64,000 nucleotides of DNA from positions 124,001 to 188,000 of the forward strand of contig NZ_MDEQ02000004.1 in the NCBI RefSeq assembly GCF_001883705.2, in the 5' to 3' direction. This DNA is from Burkholderia catarinensis. GTDB taxonomy: Bacteria; Pseudomonadota; Gammaproteobacteria; Burkholderiales; Burkholderiaceae. Shown piece after piece: positions 46,785-61,700 of this stretch. The position numbers and the translations under genes are program-made. How positions within the stretch are numbered: position 1 is the first letter of the stretch; each line of letters starts with the position of its first letter. The notes beneath the pieces are model-generated. The model was not told the DNA's origin. It searched no databases and saw only the letters and a program-made list of their open reading frames with translations.

Positions 46785-48161
46785 GTGGCCAAACAGAAAA
46801 CCGTTTATGTCTGCAGCGAATGCGGCGGGCAGACCCCGAAGTGGCAGGGGCAGTGCCCGTCGTGCCAGGCCTGGAACACACTCGTCGAATCGGTCGCCGA
46901 GACGCCGGCCGCCCATCGTTTCCAGTCGCTCGCGAAGCGGGCGCCCGTGCAGCGCCTCGTCGACATCGAAGCCGCCGACGTACCGCGCTTCTCGACCGGC
47001 ATCGGTGAATTCGATCGCGTGCTCGGCGGCGGGCTGGTCCCGGGCGGTGTCGTGCTGATCGGCGGCGATCCGGGCATCGGCAAGTCGACGCTGCTGCTGC
47101 AGTCGCTCGCGGACATCGCGAACGAGCGGCGCGCGCTCTATATCAGCGGCGAGGAATCGGCCGCGCAGATCGCGTTGCGCGCGCAACGGCTTGCGCTGCT
47201 CGACGGCGGTACGCCGGCGGCCGAGCTGCAGCTGCTCGCCGAGATCCAGCTCGAAAAGATCCAGGCCGCGATCGACGCGGAGCGGCCGGACGTGGCCGTC
47301 ATCGATTCGATCCAGACCGTCTATTCGGAGGCGCTCACGTCGGCGCCGGGCTCGGTCGCGCAGGTGCGCGAATGCGCGGCGCAGCTCACGCGCATCGCGA
47401 AACAGTCGGGCACCGCGATCATCATGGTCGGGCACGTGACGAAGGAGGGTAACCTCGCCGGCCCGCGCGTGCTCGAGCACATCGTCGACACGGTGCTGTA
47501 TTTCGAGGGCGACACGCATTCGTCGTTCCGGCTCGTGCGTGCGTTCAAGAACCGCTTCGGTGCGGTCAACGAACTCGGCGTGTTCGCGATGACCGAGCGC
47601 GGGCTGCGCGGCGTCGCGAATCCGTCCGCGCTGTTCCTGTCGCAGCACGAGCAGGTCGTGCCCGGCTCGTGCGTGCTCGTCACGCAGGAAGGCACGCGCC
47701 CGCTGCTCGTCGAAGTCCAGGCGCTCGTCGATACGGCGCATGTGCCGAACCCGCGCCGGCTTGCGGTCGGCCTCGAGCAGAACCGGCTCGCGATGCTGCT
47801 CGCGGTGCTGCACCGGCACGCGGGCATCGCATGTTTCGACCAGGACGTCTTCCTCAATGCAGTCGGCGGCGTGAAGATCACCGAGCCGGCCGCCGATCTC
47901 GCGGTGTTGCTCTCGATCCATTCGTCGATGCGCAACAAGGCACTGCCGAAGGGGCTGGTCGTGTTCGGCGAAGTGGGGCTGGCGGGCGAGATCCGGCCGT
48001 CCCCGCGCGGGCAGGAACGGCTGCGCGAGGCGGCGAAGCTCGGCTTCACGTCCGCGCTGATCCCGAAGGCGAACGCGCCGAAACAGGCGATCGAAGGGCT
48101 GAACGTGATGGCCGTCGAGCGGATCGAGCAGGCGATCGACCGCGTGCGCGATCTCGAGTGA
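46785..48161 (+). CDS. radA: DNA repair protein RadA
   Basis: A 458-residue RecA-like ATPase that helps branch migration during recombinational repair. The N-terminal zinc finger is CSECGGQTPKWQGQCPSC; Walker A is GGDPGIGKST; the RadA-specific KNRFG motif is in FKNRFGAVNELGVF; the C-terminal third is a Lon-protease-like domain without the catalytic serine region. The start is GTG at 46785, 11 bases after alr. Confidence 0.96.
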   Translation: MAKQKTVYVCSECGGQTPKWQGQCPSCQAWNTLVESVAETPAAHRFQSLAKRAPVQRLVDIEAADVPRFSTGIGEFDRVLGGGLVPGGVVLIGGDPGIGKSTLLLQSLADIANERRALYISGEESAAQIALRAQRLALLDGGTPAAELQLLAEIQLEKIQAAIDAERPDVAVIDSIQTVYSEALTSAPGSVAQVRECAAQLTRIAKQSGTAIIMVGHVTKEGNLAGPRVLEHIVDTVLYFEGDTHSSFRLVRAFKNRFGAVNELGVFAMTERGLRGVANPSALFLSQHEQVVPGSCVLVTQEGTRPLLVEVQALVDTAHVPNPRRLAVGLEQNRLAMLLAVLHRHAGIACFDQDVFLNAVGGVKITEPAADLAVLLSIHSSMRNKALPKGLVVFGEVGLAGEIRPSPRGQERLREAAKLGFTSALIPKANAPKQAIEGLNVMAVERIEQAIDRVRDLE

Positions 48162-48306
48162 CCGGCCTGGCAGGCGCACGGGCTGTGCCTGCCGGCGAAC
48201 TGTCGCGTAATTCGCTGTAAAGAATATGTAGGCGCCTGTAACCCGCCGGACATCGCTTTTCCCTATCCTTTGCCGGATTGCCGAACCAGCAATGCGAAGG
48301 GAACCT

Positions 48307-48573
48307 ATGTTGAAATCGTATGGGGAAGCGCCGGGCGGACGCCTTTACAACCTGCGCGGCTGCCGCGTGTCGGAGCCGATTCGCCAGCCCTGGGGCGGCG
48401 GATGCCGGATCGTCGAATGGATCGACGAGGAAGGGCGCCTGGCGCGCAAGGTCGTGTCCGAGGACGTGACGGAAGCGGAGGTTGCCGCGGCGATCAGGCG
48501 GCCGGCCGAAGGGCGCCGGTACCTGATGGGCGACGACGAGCAGATGCCGCGCGACACGTTGCCGCGACGCTGA
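48307..48573 (+). CDS. Small protein of unknown function (possibly DUF2866)
   Basis: An 88-residue protein I recognise only as a Burkholderia-type orphan; it may belong to DUF2866. It has no signal peptide or membrane segment. The core reads GGRLYNLRGCRVSEPIRQPWGGGCRIVEWIDEEG, a compact beta-rich stretch with two cysteines, followed by a short helix (TEAEVAAAIRRP). GAAGGGA sits five bases before the ATG at 48307; an in-frame ATG at 48292 has no ribosome site. It is a single gene between radA and the convergent ABC-F gene. Confidence 0.65.
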   Translation: MLKSYGEAPGGRLYNLRGCRVSEPIRQPWGGGCRIVEWIDEEGRLARKVVSEDVTEAEVAAAIRRPAEGRRYLMGDDEQMPRDTLPRR

Positions 48574-48600
48574 GCCGGAAGCGCGACGGCAAGAAACTAA

Positions 48601-48628
48601 CAGGCCGGGCCGGCGCGCCCGGCCTTGT
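48601..48628. terminator. GC-rich hairpin after small protein gene
   Basis: AGGCCGGGC/GCCCGGCCT with a five-base loop, about 30 bases after the stop. It is a strong stem but has only two T residues after it, so it is a tentative terminator. Confidence 0.45.
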
Positions 48629-48723
48629 CGCATCCGGGCCCGGCGAGGGCCCAGTGGGTTATCGAGGCACCATGGGCACTGGCGTGCCGGGCCGGCGATC
48701 GGCCGGCCGGCACGCGGCCGCGT

Positions 48724-50655
<1,932 letters not shown>

Positions 50656-50791
50656 GGCGGAAATGACTGGCCAAAACCGCTATTCTAGACTGCGCGCCGC
50701 CCGCACCGGACATCGGCCGCTCGGCGGATGCCGCAACGGTGAAATTTCGCCTAGACTCCACGTCGATCCGGTTTCGTAAAAGGAGTGCCCG

Positions 50792-51271
50792 ATGTCCACC
50801 CTGTATTCGTTCAGCGCAGAGACGCTCGCCGGTGCGCCGGCCTCGCTCGACGCGTATCGCGGCAAGGTGCTGCTGATCGTCAACACCGCCAGCGAGTGCG
50901 GTTTCACGCCGCAGTACGCGGGCCTGCAGAAGCTGTACGACCAGTACGCCGCGCGCGGCTTCTTCGTGCTCGGCTTCCCGTGCAACCAGTTCGGCAAGCA
51001 GGAGCCCGGCGACGCCGCGCAGATCGGCACGTTCTGCGAGCGCAATTACGGCGTCACGTTCCCGATGTTCGCGAAGATCGACGTGAAGGGCGACCATGCG
51101 CATCCGCTGTACCGCTACCTGACCGACGAGGCGCCCGGCATTCTCGGCCTCAAGGCGATCAAGTGGAATTTCACGAAATTCCTGATCGACCGCGAAGGGC
51201 GCATCGTCAAGCGCTACGCGCCGTCGACCAAACCCGACGAAATCGCCGCGGATATCGACAAGCTGTTGTGA
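50792..51271 (+). CDS. Glutathione peroxidase family protein
   Basis: A 159-residue thiol peroxidase that reduces hydroperoxides. The peroxidatic residue is Cys36 in [12 protein letters not shown] rather than selenocysteine; the partner residues lie in [13 protein letters not shown] and [14 protein letters not shown]. Bacterial Cys-type members often use thioredoxin. AAAGGAG precedes the ATG. It is a single gene. Confidence 0.95.
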   Translation: MSTLYSFSAETLAGAPASLDAYRGKVLLIVNTASECGFTPQYAGLQKLYDQYAARGFFVLGFPCNQFGKQEPGDAAQIGTFCERNYGVTFPMFAKIDVKGDHAHPLYRYLTDEAPGILGLKAIKWNFTKFLIDREGRIVKRYAPSTKPDEIAADIDKLL

Positions 51272-51334
51272 CGGCTGCCGACGGCGTTCGCGGCGTCGGT
51301 GCCGATTGCACGGACGCCGCCGTCGTCCCGGCCG

Positions 51335-52774
51335 TTACAGGATCGGCGCGAACAGCCGCGCGACGTGCATCGCGATGCGCCGCCATGCGGGCGACTGGCG
51401 GTATTCGTTCGCATCGACCTCGTACGCTTGCGCGAAGTCGGCATCGAGCATCGTCTCGACCTCGTCGGCGAATGCGCGGTCGACGGTCAGCACCATGATC
51501 TCGAAATTGAGGCGAAACGAGCGGTTGTCGAGATTCGCGCTGCCGATCGCTGCCGCGATGCGGTCGATCAGTACGACCTTCTGGTGCAGGAAGCCCGGCC
51601 GGTAGCGGAACACCTTGACGCCTGCATCGACCAGGTCGCGTGCGTACAGCCTCGATGCCTCGAATACCACGTAGTGATCGCGCCGGCTCGGGATCAGGAT
51701 GCGCACGTCGACGCCGCGCATCACGGCGAGCTTCAGCGCGGCGATCACGGCTTCGTCGGGGACGAGGTAGGGCGTGGTGATCCAGACCCGCTCGCGCGCG
51801 GCGTTGATCGCCTCGACGAAGAACAGCGAGCCGGTTTCCTGCTTGTCGGCCGGCCCCATCGGCACCGCGAGGCAATGCATGTTGTCGCCGGGCTGCGCGG
51901 GCGGCGGCAGCGCGAGCGGCGGCAGCTTCTGCGTCGCCCAGTGCCAGTCTTCGGCGAACACGTACTGGATGCTCGCGACCACGGGGCCGCGTATCTCGAT
52001 GTGCGTATCGCGCCAGGGCGACAGGCGCGGCTTCGCGCCGAGATATTCGACGCCGACGTTGTGCCCGCCGACGAACGCGCGATTGCCGTCGACGACGACG
52101 ATCTTGCGATGGTTGCGGAAGTTCAGCTGGAAGCGGTTGACGAACGTCCGGTTGGTCGCGAACGGATGAACCTCGACGCCGCCCCGGCGCAGCGTGTCGA
52201 CGTAGCTGTGCGGCAGGTCGAAGCTGCCGATGCTGTCGTACAGCAGGCAGCAGCGCACGCCGGCCGCCGCGCGTGCGAGCAGCGAGTCGCGCAGCATCTG
52301 GCCGAGCGCATCGTCGCGCACGATGAAGAACTGGACGACCACGTAGTCGCGCGCGGCGTCGATCGCCGACAGGATCGCCGAGAACGTCGCGTCGCCGTTC
52401 ACGAGCGTGCGCACCGAATTGCCGCCGAGGAACGGCATGCCGCCGAGCCGCGTGAGCGCGAGCACGGCAGCCTGGCCGAGCGCGTCGGCGGCCGGCCCGT
52501 CGGTCGCATCGGTGCTGGGCCAGGGAGAGCGCGGTGTGTGCATGCGCAACATTTCCAGCTCGTGGCGCCGCGCGTCGACGTAGCCGGAGAACTTGCTGCG
52601 GCCGAGGAACAGGTACGGAATGAGCGTCAGGTACGGCATGGCCGCGAGCGAGACGGCCCATGCGATCGCGCCTTGCGACGTGCGCGTGTTCATGATCGCG
52701 TGGCACGCCGCGACGATCCCGAGCACGTGGATGGTCAGGATCAGGGTGCCGAGATGTAGCCAGTCGAGGGTCAT
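51335..52774 (-). CDS. cls: Cardiolipin synthase (phospholipase D family)
   Basis: A 479-residue membrane enzyme joining two phosphatidylglycerols to cardiolipin. Two N-terminal helices (GTLILTIHVLGIVAACHAIM and AIAWAVSLAAMPYLTLIPYLFLG) anchor it. The two HKD motifs are NHRKIVVVDGNRAFVGG (about 225) and HQKVVLIDRIAAAIGSANLD (about 405). The C-terminus ends FAPIL as in ClsA. It is a single gene on the leftward strand, after the hairpin that closes the dap operon. Confidence 0.95.
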   Translation of the reverse strand: MTLDWLHLGTLILTIHVLGIVAACHAIMNTRTSQGAIAWAVSLAAMPYLTLIPYLFLGRSKFSGYVDARRHELEMLRMHTPRSPWPSTDATDGPAADALGQAAVLALTRLGGMPFLGGNSVRTLVNGDATFSAILSAIDAARDYVVVQFFIVRDDALGQMLRDSLLARAAAGVRCCLLYDSIGSFDLPHSYVDTLRRGGVEVHPFATNRTFVNRFQLNFRNHRKIVVVDGNRAFVGGHNVGVEYLGAKPRLSPWRDTHIEIRGPVVASIQYVFAEDWHWATQKLPPLALPPPAQPGDNMHCLAVPMGPADKQETGSLFFVEAINAARERVWITTPYLVPDEAVIAALKLAVMRGVDVRILIPSRRDHYVVFEASRLYARDLVDAGVKVFRYRPGFLHQKVVLIDRIAAAIGSANLDNRSFRLNFEIMVLTVDRAFADEVETMLDADFAQAYEVDANEYRQSPAWRRIAMHVARLFAPIL

Positions 52775-52831
52775 GGGCGCGTGACGGACTCCTGAGGTCG
52801 TGCGGCGCGACGGCCGCCTACGCGCATCTTA

Positions 52832-52869
52832 CCCAACCGTGCGGCGCAGCGGTGCGCCGCACGGTTGGG
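52832..52869. terminator. 17-bp-stem hairpin closing the dap/prmB operon
   Basis: A perfect 17-base inverted repeat (CCCAACCGTGCGGCGCA/TGCGCCGCACGGTTGGG) with loop GCGG, starting 12 bases past the prmB stop codon. There is no T-run, so it may act as an mRNA-stabilising end or a rho-assisted terminator. Confidence 0.6.
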
Positions 52870-52880
52870 GAGCCGGGGGC

Positions 52881-53789
52881 TCAGGCCTTGCGCGGCAGGT
52901 CCGATGCCTGGATCAGGAACACGGTGTCGTCGCCCGCGCTGGTGGGCAGCCACGTGAGTTCGAGGCCGCCGAACGCGGCTTCGACGTGCTCGCGCTCGTT
53001 GCCGATCTCGACGACGAGCACGCCGTCGTCATGCAGCCAGCGATGCGCTTCGGCGACGATGCGTCGCACGATGTCCATCCCGTCGTCGCCGCCTGCGAGT
53101 GCCATTTCCGGCTCGTGCCGGTATTCGGGCGGCAGCGCGGCCATCGACGACGCGTTCACGTACGGCGGGTTCGTCAGGATCACGTCGTAGCGTGCGCCGG
53201 GATCGGTGCGGAACGCGGGCAGCGGCGCGTAGAGGTCGCCGCGGTGCAGTGCGACGCGGTCTTCGAGGCCGTAGTCGCGCACGTTGATCTCGGCCACCTC
53301 GAGTGCCTTGTCGGACAGGTCGACTGCGTCGATCTCGGCGTTCGGGAACGCGCTCGCCGCCAGGATCGCGAGGCAGCCGGAGCCCGTGCACAGTTCGAGC
53401 ACCGCGCCAACCTGCTCGGGATCGGCGACATACGGCTGCAACCCGTCGTCGAGCAGTTCGCCGATGAACGAGCGCGGCACGATCACGCGTTCGTCGACGT
53501 AGAAGCGGTGGCCATGCATCCAGGCTTCATGCGTGAGGTACGCGGCCGGCACGCGGTCGGTCGCGCGCCGCTCGATCACCGCGAGCACGGCCGCGATTTC
53601 GTCGGGCAGCAGCCGTGCGTCGAGGAACGGCTCGAGCGTGTCGAGCGGCAGCTCGAGCGTGCGCAGCACGAGGTAGGCCGCTTCGTCGTACGCGTTGTCG
53701 GAGCCGTGGCCGAACGCGAGTTTCGCCTTCGAGAAGCGCGTGACTGCGTAGCGCAGCAGGTCGCGAACAGTTACAAAAGGTGTCGTCAT
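52881..53789 (-). CDS. prmB: Ribosomal protein L3 glutamine N5-methyltransferase
   Basis: A 302-residue SAM-dependent methyltransferase acting on a glutamine of ribosomal protein L3. The N-terminal substrate helix bundle is followed by the SAM site VLELCTGSGCLAILAA, the acidic residue in IDAVDLSDKAL and catalytic NPPY in ILTNPPYVNASSM. FYVDERVIVPRSFIGEL is typical of PrmB rather than PrmC. ATG at 53789, with GGAG ahead, is preferred; another ATG at 53801 overlaps the dapE stop. It is the last gene of the dap operon. Confidence 0.93.
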   Translation of the reverse strand: MTTPFVTVRDLLRYAVTRFSKAKLAFGHGSDNAYDEAAYLVLRTLELPLDTLEPFLDARLLPDEIAAVLAVIERRATDRVPAAYLTHEAWMHGHRFYVDERVIVPRSFIGELLDDGLQPYVADPEQVGAVLELCTGSGCLAILAASAFPNAEIDAVDLSDKALEVAEINVRDYGLEDRVALHRGDLYAPLPAFRTDPGARYDVILTNPPYVNASSMAALPPEYRHEPEMALAGGDDGMDIVRRIVAEAHRWLHDDGVLVVEIGNEREHVEAAFGGLELTWLPTSAGDDTVFLIQASDLPRKA

Positions 53790-53800
53790 GCGAGGCTCCA

Positions 53801-55030
<1,230 letters not shown>

Positions 55031-55398
55031 CTATGCGGCAAACAGCGACGCGTATTGATCAGCCGCGAAGCCGAGCGATTTCACGCGGCCGTTGACGACG
55101 AGCACGGGACGCTTGATGACCGACGGCTTGTGGATCATCAGCGCGACGGCGCCGGCCTTCGTTTCGGCGGCCGCCTTCATCGCATCGCCCAGGCCGCGCC
55201 ACGTGGTGCCGCGCTTGTTCACGAGCGCGTCGAGCGACACGTCCTTCAGCCAGTCTTCAAGCAGCGGCGCGCTGACGCCGAGCTTCTTGAAATCGTGAAA
55301 CTCGAATTCGACGCCGTGATCGTCGAGCCACACGCGGGCCTTCTTCACGGTGTCGCAGTTCGGGATGCCGTAGACGACCACGGTGTGCGGCTTCGCCA

Positions 55399-55399
<1 letters not shown>
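55031..55399 (-). CDS. ArsC/Spx-fold protein (YffB-like) within the dap operon
   Basis: A 122-residue thioredoxin-fold protein of the ArsC/Spx group. A single redox-type Cys15 is in YGIPNCDTVKKARVWL. The residues that bind arsenate in true ArsC are not clearly present, and the ending MIHKPSVIKRPVLVVNGR is that of YffB-type proteins, so arsenate reduction is doubtful. It overlaps the dapD stop by one base and lies before dapE. The same neighbourhood occurs in other proteobacteria, which implies a conserved but undefined link with lysine or redox metabolism. Confidence 0.85.
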
Positions 55400-56226
<827 letters not shown>

Positions 56227-56272
56227 GTTCGTTTTCGCAGGAGATGGGGTGGAATTGATCGGGATGGACGTT

Positions 56273-57505
56273 TTACCGCGCGAGAGCCCGGCAGAAATCG
56301 ACGATGCGTTGCGCGCCCTCGACGCATTCGGGGGTGCCCGCGACGAGCGCGATCCGGATGAAATCGCGGCCCGGGTTGGTGCCGTGCGCGTCGCGCGCCA
56401 GGTACGAGCCGGGCAGAACCGTCACATTATAGTCGGCGTACAGGCGGCGGGCGAACTCGGTGTCCGACAGCCCGGTGCGCGACACGTTGGCCCACAGGTA
56501 GAACGCGGCATCGGGCAGTTTCACGTCGATCACGTCGGCGAGCATCGGCGTGACCGTCTTGAACTTCTGCAGGTACAGCGCACGGTTCTCGCGCACGTGC
56601 GCCTCGTCGTTCCACGCGGCGATGCTCGCGTGCTGCCAGACCGGCGACAGCGCCGCGCCGTGGTACGTGCGGTACAGCAGGAATTTCTTCAGCAGCGCCG
56701 CGTCGCCGGCGACGAAACCCGAGCGCATGCCGGGCACGTTCGAGCGCTTCGACAGGCTCGACAGCATCACGAGGCGCTCGAAGCCGCGGCCGAGGCGGTG
56801 CGCGGCCTCGAGACCGCCGAGCGGCGGCGCCGCTTCGTCGAAATAGATTTCCGAATAGCACTCGTCGGATGCGATCACGAAACCGTGGCGGTCGGACAGC
56901 GCGAACAGCTCGCGCCAGTCGTCGAGCGTCAGCACGGCGCCCGTCGGGTTGCCCGGCGAGCACACGTATAGCAGTTGCGTGCGCGCCCAGACTTCGTCGG
57001 GCACGGCCGCGTAGTCGCACGCGAAGTTGCGGGCCGGGTCGCTGTTCGCGAAATAGGGTTCGGCACCGGCCAGCAGCGCCGCGCCTTCGTAAATTTGATA
57101 GAAAGGATTCGGACAGAGTACGATCGCCTTCTCGCCCAGCTCGGACGGACGCGCGTCGATCACGGTCTGCGCGAGCGAGAACAGCGCCTCGCGCGACCCC
57201 GACACGGGCAGCACCTGCGTGGCCGGGTCGATCGCCGGCAGCCCGTAGCGGCGCTCGAGCCAGTGCGCGATCGACGTGCGCAGCGCGTCCGAGCCGGCGG
57301 TGGCCGGATACGACGCGAGGCCGTCGAGCGCGGCCACCACGGCGTCGCGGATCAGCGCCGGGGTCGGGTGCTTGGGCTCGCCGATGCCGAAGCTGATCGG
57401 TTTGAGGGCGCCGGTGGGCGTCACGTCCTTGAACAGGGCGCGCAGCTTTTCGAAGGGATAGGGCTGGAGCGAGTCGAGTCGAGGGTTCACGGGCGAAGCG
57501 GCCAT
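56273..57505 (-). CDS. dapC: Succinyldiaminopimelate transaminase
   Basis: A 410-residue class I/II aminotransferase, the amination step between DapD and DapE. The PLP lysine is in [15 protein letters not shown]; other fold-type I marks are [22 protein letters not shown] and the C-terminal arginine in [10 protein letters not shown]. Operon position directly before dapD picks DapC over other aminotransferases. It is the first gene of the leftward operon. Confidence 0.94.
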   Translation of the reverse strand: MAASPVNPRLDSLQPYPFEKLRALFKDVTPTGALKPISFGIGEPKHPTPALIRDAVVAALDGLASYPATAGSDALRTSIAHWLERRYGLPAIDPATQVLPVSGSREALFSLAQTVIDARPSELGEKAIVLCPNPFYQIYEGAALLAGAEPYFANSDPARNFACDYAAVPDEVWARTQLLYVCSPGNPTGAVLTLDDWRELFALSDRHGFVIASDECYSEIYFDEAAPPLGGLEAAHRLGRGFERLVMLSSLSKRSNVPGMRSGFVAGDAALLKKFLLYRTYHGAALSPVWQHASIAAWNDEAHVRENRALYLQKFKTVTPMLADVIDVKLPDAAFYLWANVSRTGLSDTEFARRLYADYNVTVLPGSYLARDAHGTNPGRDFIRIALVAGTPECVEGAQRIVDFCRALAR

Positions 57506-57664
57506 CGCGGCCGGTTGGAGCGAAAGAAGCGGCGGGCGCGCCGCGCGGCTGCGAACGGGCGCCGACGGCGCGCGGGTCGCAACGGATGATTATAGCGTGA
57601 TGGACTGCGGTCACGGCCCGCCGGAGCGGCGGCCGGGCCGGTCGAATAAAGGGTATTGAACCAA

Positions 57665-58606
57665 ATGAATAACGCGGTACGCGGCAGCCTGCCGACGCTG
57701 GCGATCCTGATCGGCGCATCGGTATGGGGCCTGATCTGGTATCCGTTGCGGATCCTCGCGTCGCTCGGCGTGACGGGCACGCTGGCGAGCGCGCTGACGA
57801 GCCTCGTCGCGTTCCTGTTCGTGATCGTCGCGCGGCACCGCACGATCGCGACGCTGCGCTGGCACTGGGTGCTGCCCGGCATCGCGGTGACGGCCGGCGT
57901 GACGAACCTCGGGTTCGTGTGGGGCACGATCCACGGCGAGGTGCTGCGCGTGATGCTGTTGTTCTACCTGACCCCCGCCTGGACCGCGATCTACGCGCAT
58001 TTCCTGCTGCGCGAGCGGCTGACCTGGGCCGGTGCGGGGCTGGCGGCGCTGTCGATCGGCGGCGCGATGCTGATGCTGTGGTCGCCGAAGCTCGGCTTGC
58101 CGCTGCCGGCCAATCCGGCCGAATGGGCCGGTCTCGCGGCCGGGCTGAGCTTCGCGATGAGCAACGTGCTCGTGATCAAGGCGAGCCGCGAGCTGCCCGG
58201 GATGCGCGCGGAGATGCGTACCGCGACGCTGTTCGGCGGCGCCGCGGTGTTCGGCGCGATCGCGTCGCTGTTCGAAGGGCTGCCGGCCGTGCCGGCGGGC
58301 GGCCAGCTCGGGGTCGCCGCGCTGATCATCGGCGCGATCGGCGTGACGATGGCGGTGAACAACCTGCTCGTGCAATACGGCCTGGCGCGCGTGCCGGCGA
58401 ACCGCGCGTCGATCATCATGCTGTTCGAGATCGTGATCACCGCGCTGTCGGCGTGGGTGTTCGCGAACGAGCTGCCGACCGCGCGCGAGTGGGCGGGCGG
58501 CGTGTGCATCGTGCTGGCGACGCTGCTGTCGAGCCGGGTCCATCGTGCCGCGCCGGCACCGGACAAACCCGGCGACGGTCGGGACGGCGCACGCGCGATG
58601 GTATGA
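57665..58606 (+). CDS. EamA/DMT-family membrane transporter
   Basis: A 313-residue protein with ten predicted helices in two EamA repeats. The first half has IGASVWGLIWYPLRIL and VMLLFYLTPAWTAIYAHFLLRERLTWAG, the second LSFAMSNVLVIKASRE and ASIIMLFEIVITALSAWVFANELPT. These proteins export or import metabolites such as amino acids; the substrate is unknown. AAAGGG 11 bases upstream supports the ATG at 57665. It precedes smc with a 139-base gap. Confidence 0.9.
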   Translation: MNNAVRGSLPTLAILIGASVWGLIWYPLRILASLGVTGTLASALTSLVAFLFVIVARHRTIATLRWHWVLPGIAVTAGVTNLGFVWGTIHGEVLRVMLLFYLTPAWTAIYAHFLLRERLTWAGAGLAALSIGGAMLMLWSPKLGLPLPANPAEWAGLAAGLSFAMSNVLVIKASRELPGMRAEMRTATLFGGAAVFGAIASLFEGLPAVPAGGQLGVAALIIGAIGVTMAVNNLLVQYGLARVPANRASIIMLFEIVITALSAWVFANELPTAREWAGGVCIVLATLLSSRVHRAAPAPDKPGDGRDGARAMV

Positions 58607-58745
58607 TGGAAGCCGTTTGCGGGGCCCAACGCTGTATGCGCGCGGCCCCGTTTTTGAATTCCGGGGCGCGTCGCGCGCATGGGCCGTCCGGCCCCGCGCA
58701 GCGCGGCCCCGTCCGTTTCACACCTTCTTCACATCCGATACCGCC

Positions 58746-61700
58746 GTGCGTCTGAGCTCGATCAAACTCGCTGGCTTCAAATCCTTTGTCGATCCCACGC
58801 ATTTCCAGGTTCCGGGCCAGCTTGTCGGCGTGGTGGGCCCGAACGGGTGCGGCAAGTCCAACATCATCGATGCCGTGCGCTGGGTGCTCGGCGAGTCGCG
58901 CGCCTCCGAGCTGCGCGGCGAGTCGATGCAGGACGTGATCTTCAACGGCTCGACCGCCCGCAAGCCCGGCAGCCGGGCAAGCGTCGAACTGATCTTCGAC
59001 AACTCCGACGGCCGTGCGGCCGGGCAGTGGGGCCAGTACGGCGAGATCGCCGTGAAGCGCGTGCTGACGCGCGACGGCACGTCGAGCTACTACATCAACA
59101 ACCTGCCGGCGCGCCGCCGCGACATCCAGGACATCTTCCTCGGCACGGGCCTCGGGCCGCGTGCGTACGCGATCATCGGGCAGGGCATGATCGCGCGGAT
59201 CATCGAGGCGAAGCCGGAAGAGCTGCGCGTGTTCCTCGAGGAAGCCGCGGGCGTATCGAAGTACAAGGAACGCCGCCGCGAGACCGAGAACCGCCTGCAC
59301 GACACGCGCGAGAACCTGACGCGCGTCGAGGACATCGTTCGCGAACTCGGTGCGAACCTCGAGAAGCTCGAGGCGCAGGCCGTCGTCGCGACCAAGTACA
59401 AGGAACTCGTCGCCGACGGCGAGGAGAAGCAGCGCCTGTTGTGGCTGCTGCGCAAGAACGAGGCCGCCGGCGAACAGCAGAGGCAGCAGCGCGCGATCGA
59501 ACAGGGGCAGATCGACCTCGAGGCGCAGACGGCGAAGCTGCGCGAGGTCGAGTCGCAGCTCGAGACGCTGCGCGTCGCGCATTACTCGGCGAGCGATGCG
59601 ATGCAGGGCGCGCAGGGTTCGCTCTACGAGGCGAATGCCGAAGTGAGCCGCCTTGAAGCCGAGATCAAGTTCATCGTCGAATCGCGCAATCGCGTGCAGG
59701 CGCAGATCGCCGCGCTGAACGCGCAGCGCGAGCAATGGCGCGCGCAGGCCGAGAAATCGCAGGACGAGCTCGAGGACGCCGAAGAGGCGCGCGCGATGGC
59801 CGACGAGAAGGCCGCGCTCGCCGACGACAACGCAGCCGCGAAGCACGACGCGCTGCCGGCGCTCGAAGCGAAGTGGCGCGACGCGCAGGCGCAGCTCAAC
59901 GACGAGCGCGCGCGGATCGCGCAGACCGAACAGTCGCTGAAGCTCGAAGCCGCGCACCAGCGCAACGCCGACCAGCAGCTCCAGCAGCTTCAGCAGCGCC
60001 ATGAGCGCCTGAAGAGCGAAGCGGGCGGGCTCGACGCGCCGGACGAAGTCCAGCTCGAAGAGCTGCGCATGCAGCTCGCCGAGCAGGAAGAGATCCTCGC
60101 CGAAGCGCAGGCGCGCCTCGCCGACGCGCAGGAAACGGTGCCGCGTCTCGATGGCGAGCGCCGCGCCGCGCAGGAGCGCGTGCAGGCCGAAGCCGCGCAG
60201 ATCCACCAGCTCGAGGCGCGCCTTGCCGCGCTGAAGCAGTTGCAGGAAAACGTGCAGACGGAAGGCAAGGTGCAGCCGTGGCTCGACAAGCACGAGCTTG
60301 GCGCGCTGCCGCGCCTGTGGAAGAAGCTGCACGTCGAAGCGGGTTGGGAAGCGGCGCTCGAGGCCGTGTTGCGCGAGCGCCTCGCCGCGCTCGAAGTGTC
60401 GAATCTCGACTGGGTGAAGGCGTTCGCGACCGATGCGCCGCCCGCGAAGCTCGCGTTCTACGCGCCGCCCCCGGCCGGCGAACCGCCGGCGGCCTTGGCC
60501 GGGCTGCGCCCCGTGCTGTCGCTCGTGCGTATCGACGACGCCGGCATTCGCGCGGTGCTGAACGACTGGCTCGGCAACGTGTATGTCGCCGACGACGTCG
60601 CGCAGGCGCTCGCGACGCGCACGCAGTTGCCGGCGGGCGGCGCGTTCGTCGTCAAGGCCGGCCATATCGTCACGCGTGTCGGCGTGCAGCTTTATGCGGC
60701 CGATTCGGAGCAGGCCGGGATGCTGGCCCGCCAGCAGGAAATCGAAAACCTGACGCGCCAGGTGCGTGCGCAGGCGCTGCTCGCCGACGAGGCGCGTACG
60801 GCCGCCGTGCGCGCGGAAGCCGCGCACACGCAGGCCACGCAGGCGCTCGGCGACGTGCGCGCGCAGGCCGAGCGCGCGACGCAGCGCGTGCACGCGCTGC
60901 AGATGGACGTGCTGAAGCTCGCGCAGGCGCATGAACGTTACACGCAGCGCAGCACGCAGATCCGCGAGGAACTCGAGGAAATCGGCGCGCAGATCGAGGA
61001 GCAGCGCGCGCTGCGCGCGGAGTCGGAAGCGAATTTCGAGCGCTTCGACGGCGAACTCGCGGAACTGCAGGCGCGCTTCGAGGACAACCAGCTCGCGTTC
61101 GAATCGCTCGACGAATCGCTGACGCAGGCGCGTCAGGAAGCGCGTGACCTGGAGCGCGGCGCGAACGACGCGCGTTTCGCCGCGCGCAACGCGGTGACCC
61201 GGATCGACGAGCTCAAGCGCAGCATCCAGGTCGCGCACGAGCAGAGCGAGCGCGTCGCCGCGTCGCTGGAAGACGTGCGCGCCGAACTCGAGACGATCAA
61301 CGAGCAGACCGCGCACACGGGCCTGCAGGACGCGCTCGAGATTCGCGCGGTGAAGGAAGAAGCGCTGCAGGCCGCGCGGATCGAGCTCGACGACCTGACC
61401 GCGAAGCTGCGCGCGTCGGACGAGCAGCGCCTCGTCGCCGAGCGCTCGCTGCAGCCGCTGCGCGACCGCATCACCGAATTGCAGTTGAAGGAGCAGGCCG
61501 CGCGCCTGTCCGTCGAGCAGTTTGCCGAGCAGCTCGCGACGGCCGAGGTCGACGAGGCCGCGCTGTCCGCGAAGCTGACGCCGGACCTGAAACCGTCGTA
61601 CCTGCAGGGCGAGGTCACGCGGCTCAACAACGCGATCAACGCGCTCGGCCCGGTGAACATGGCCGCGCTCGACGAGCTGAAGGCCGCGAGCGAGCGCAAG

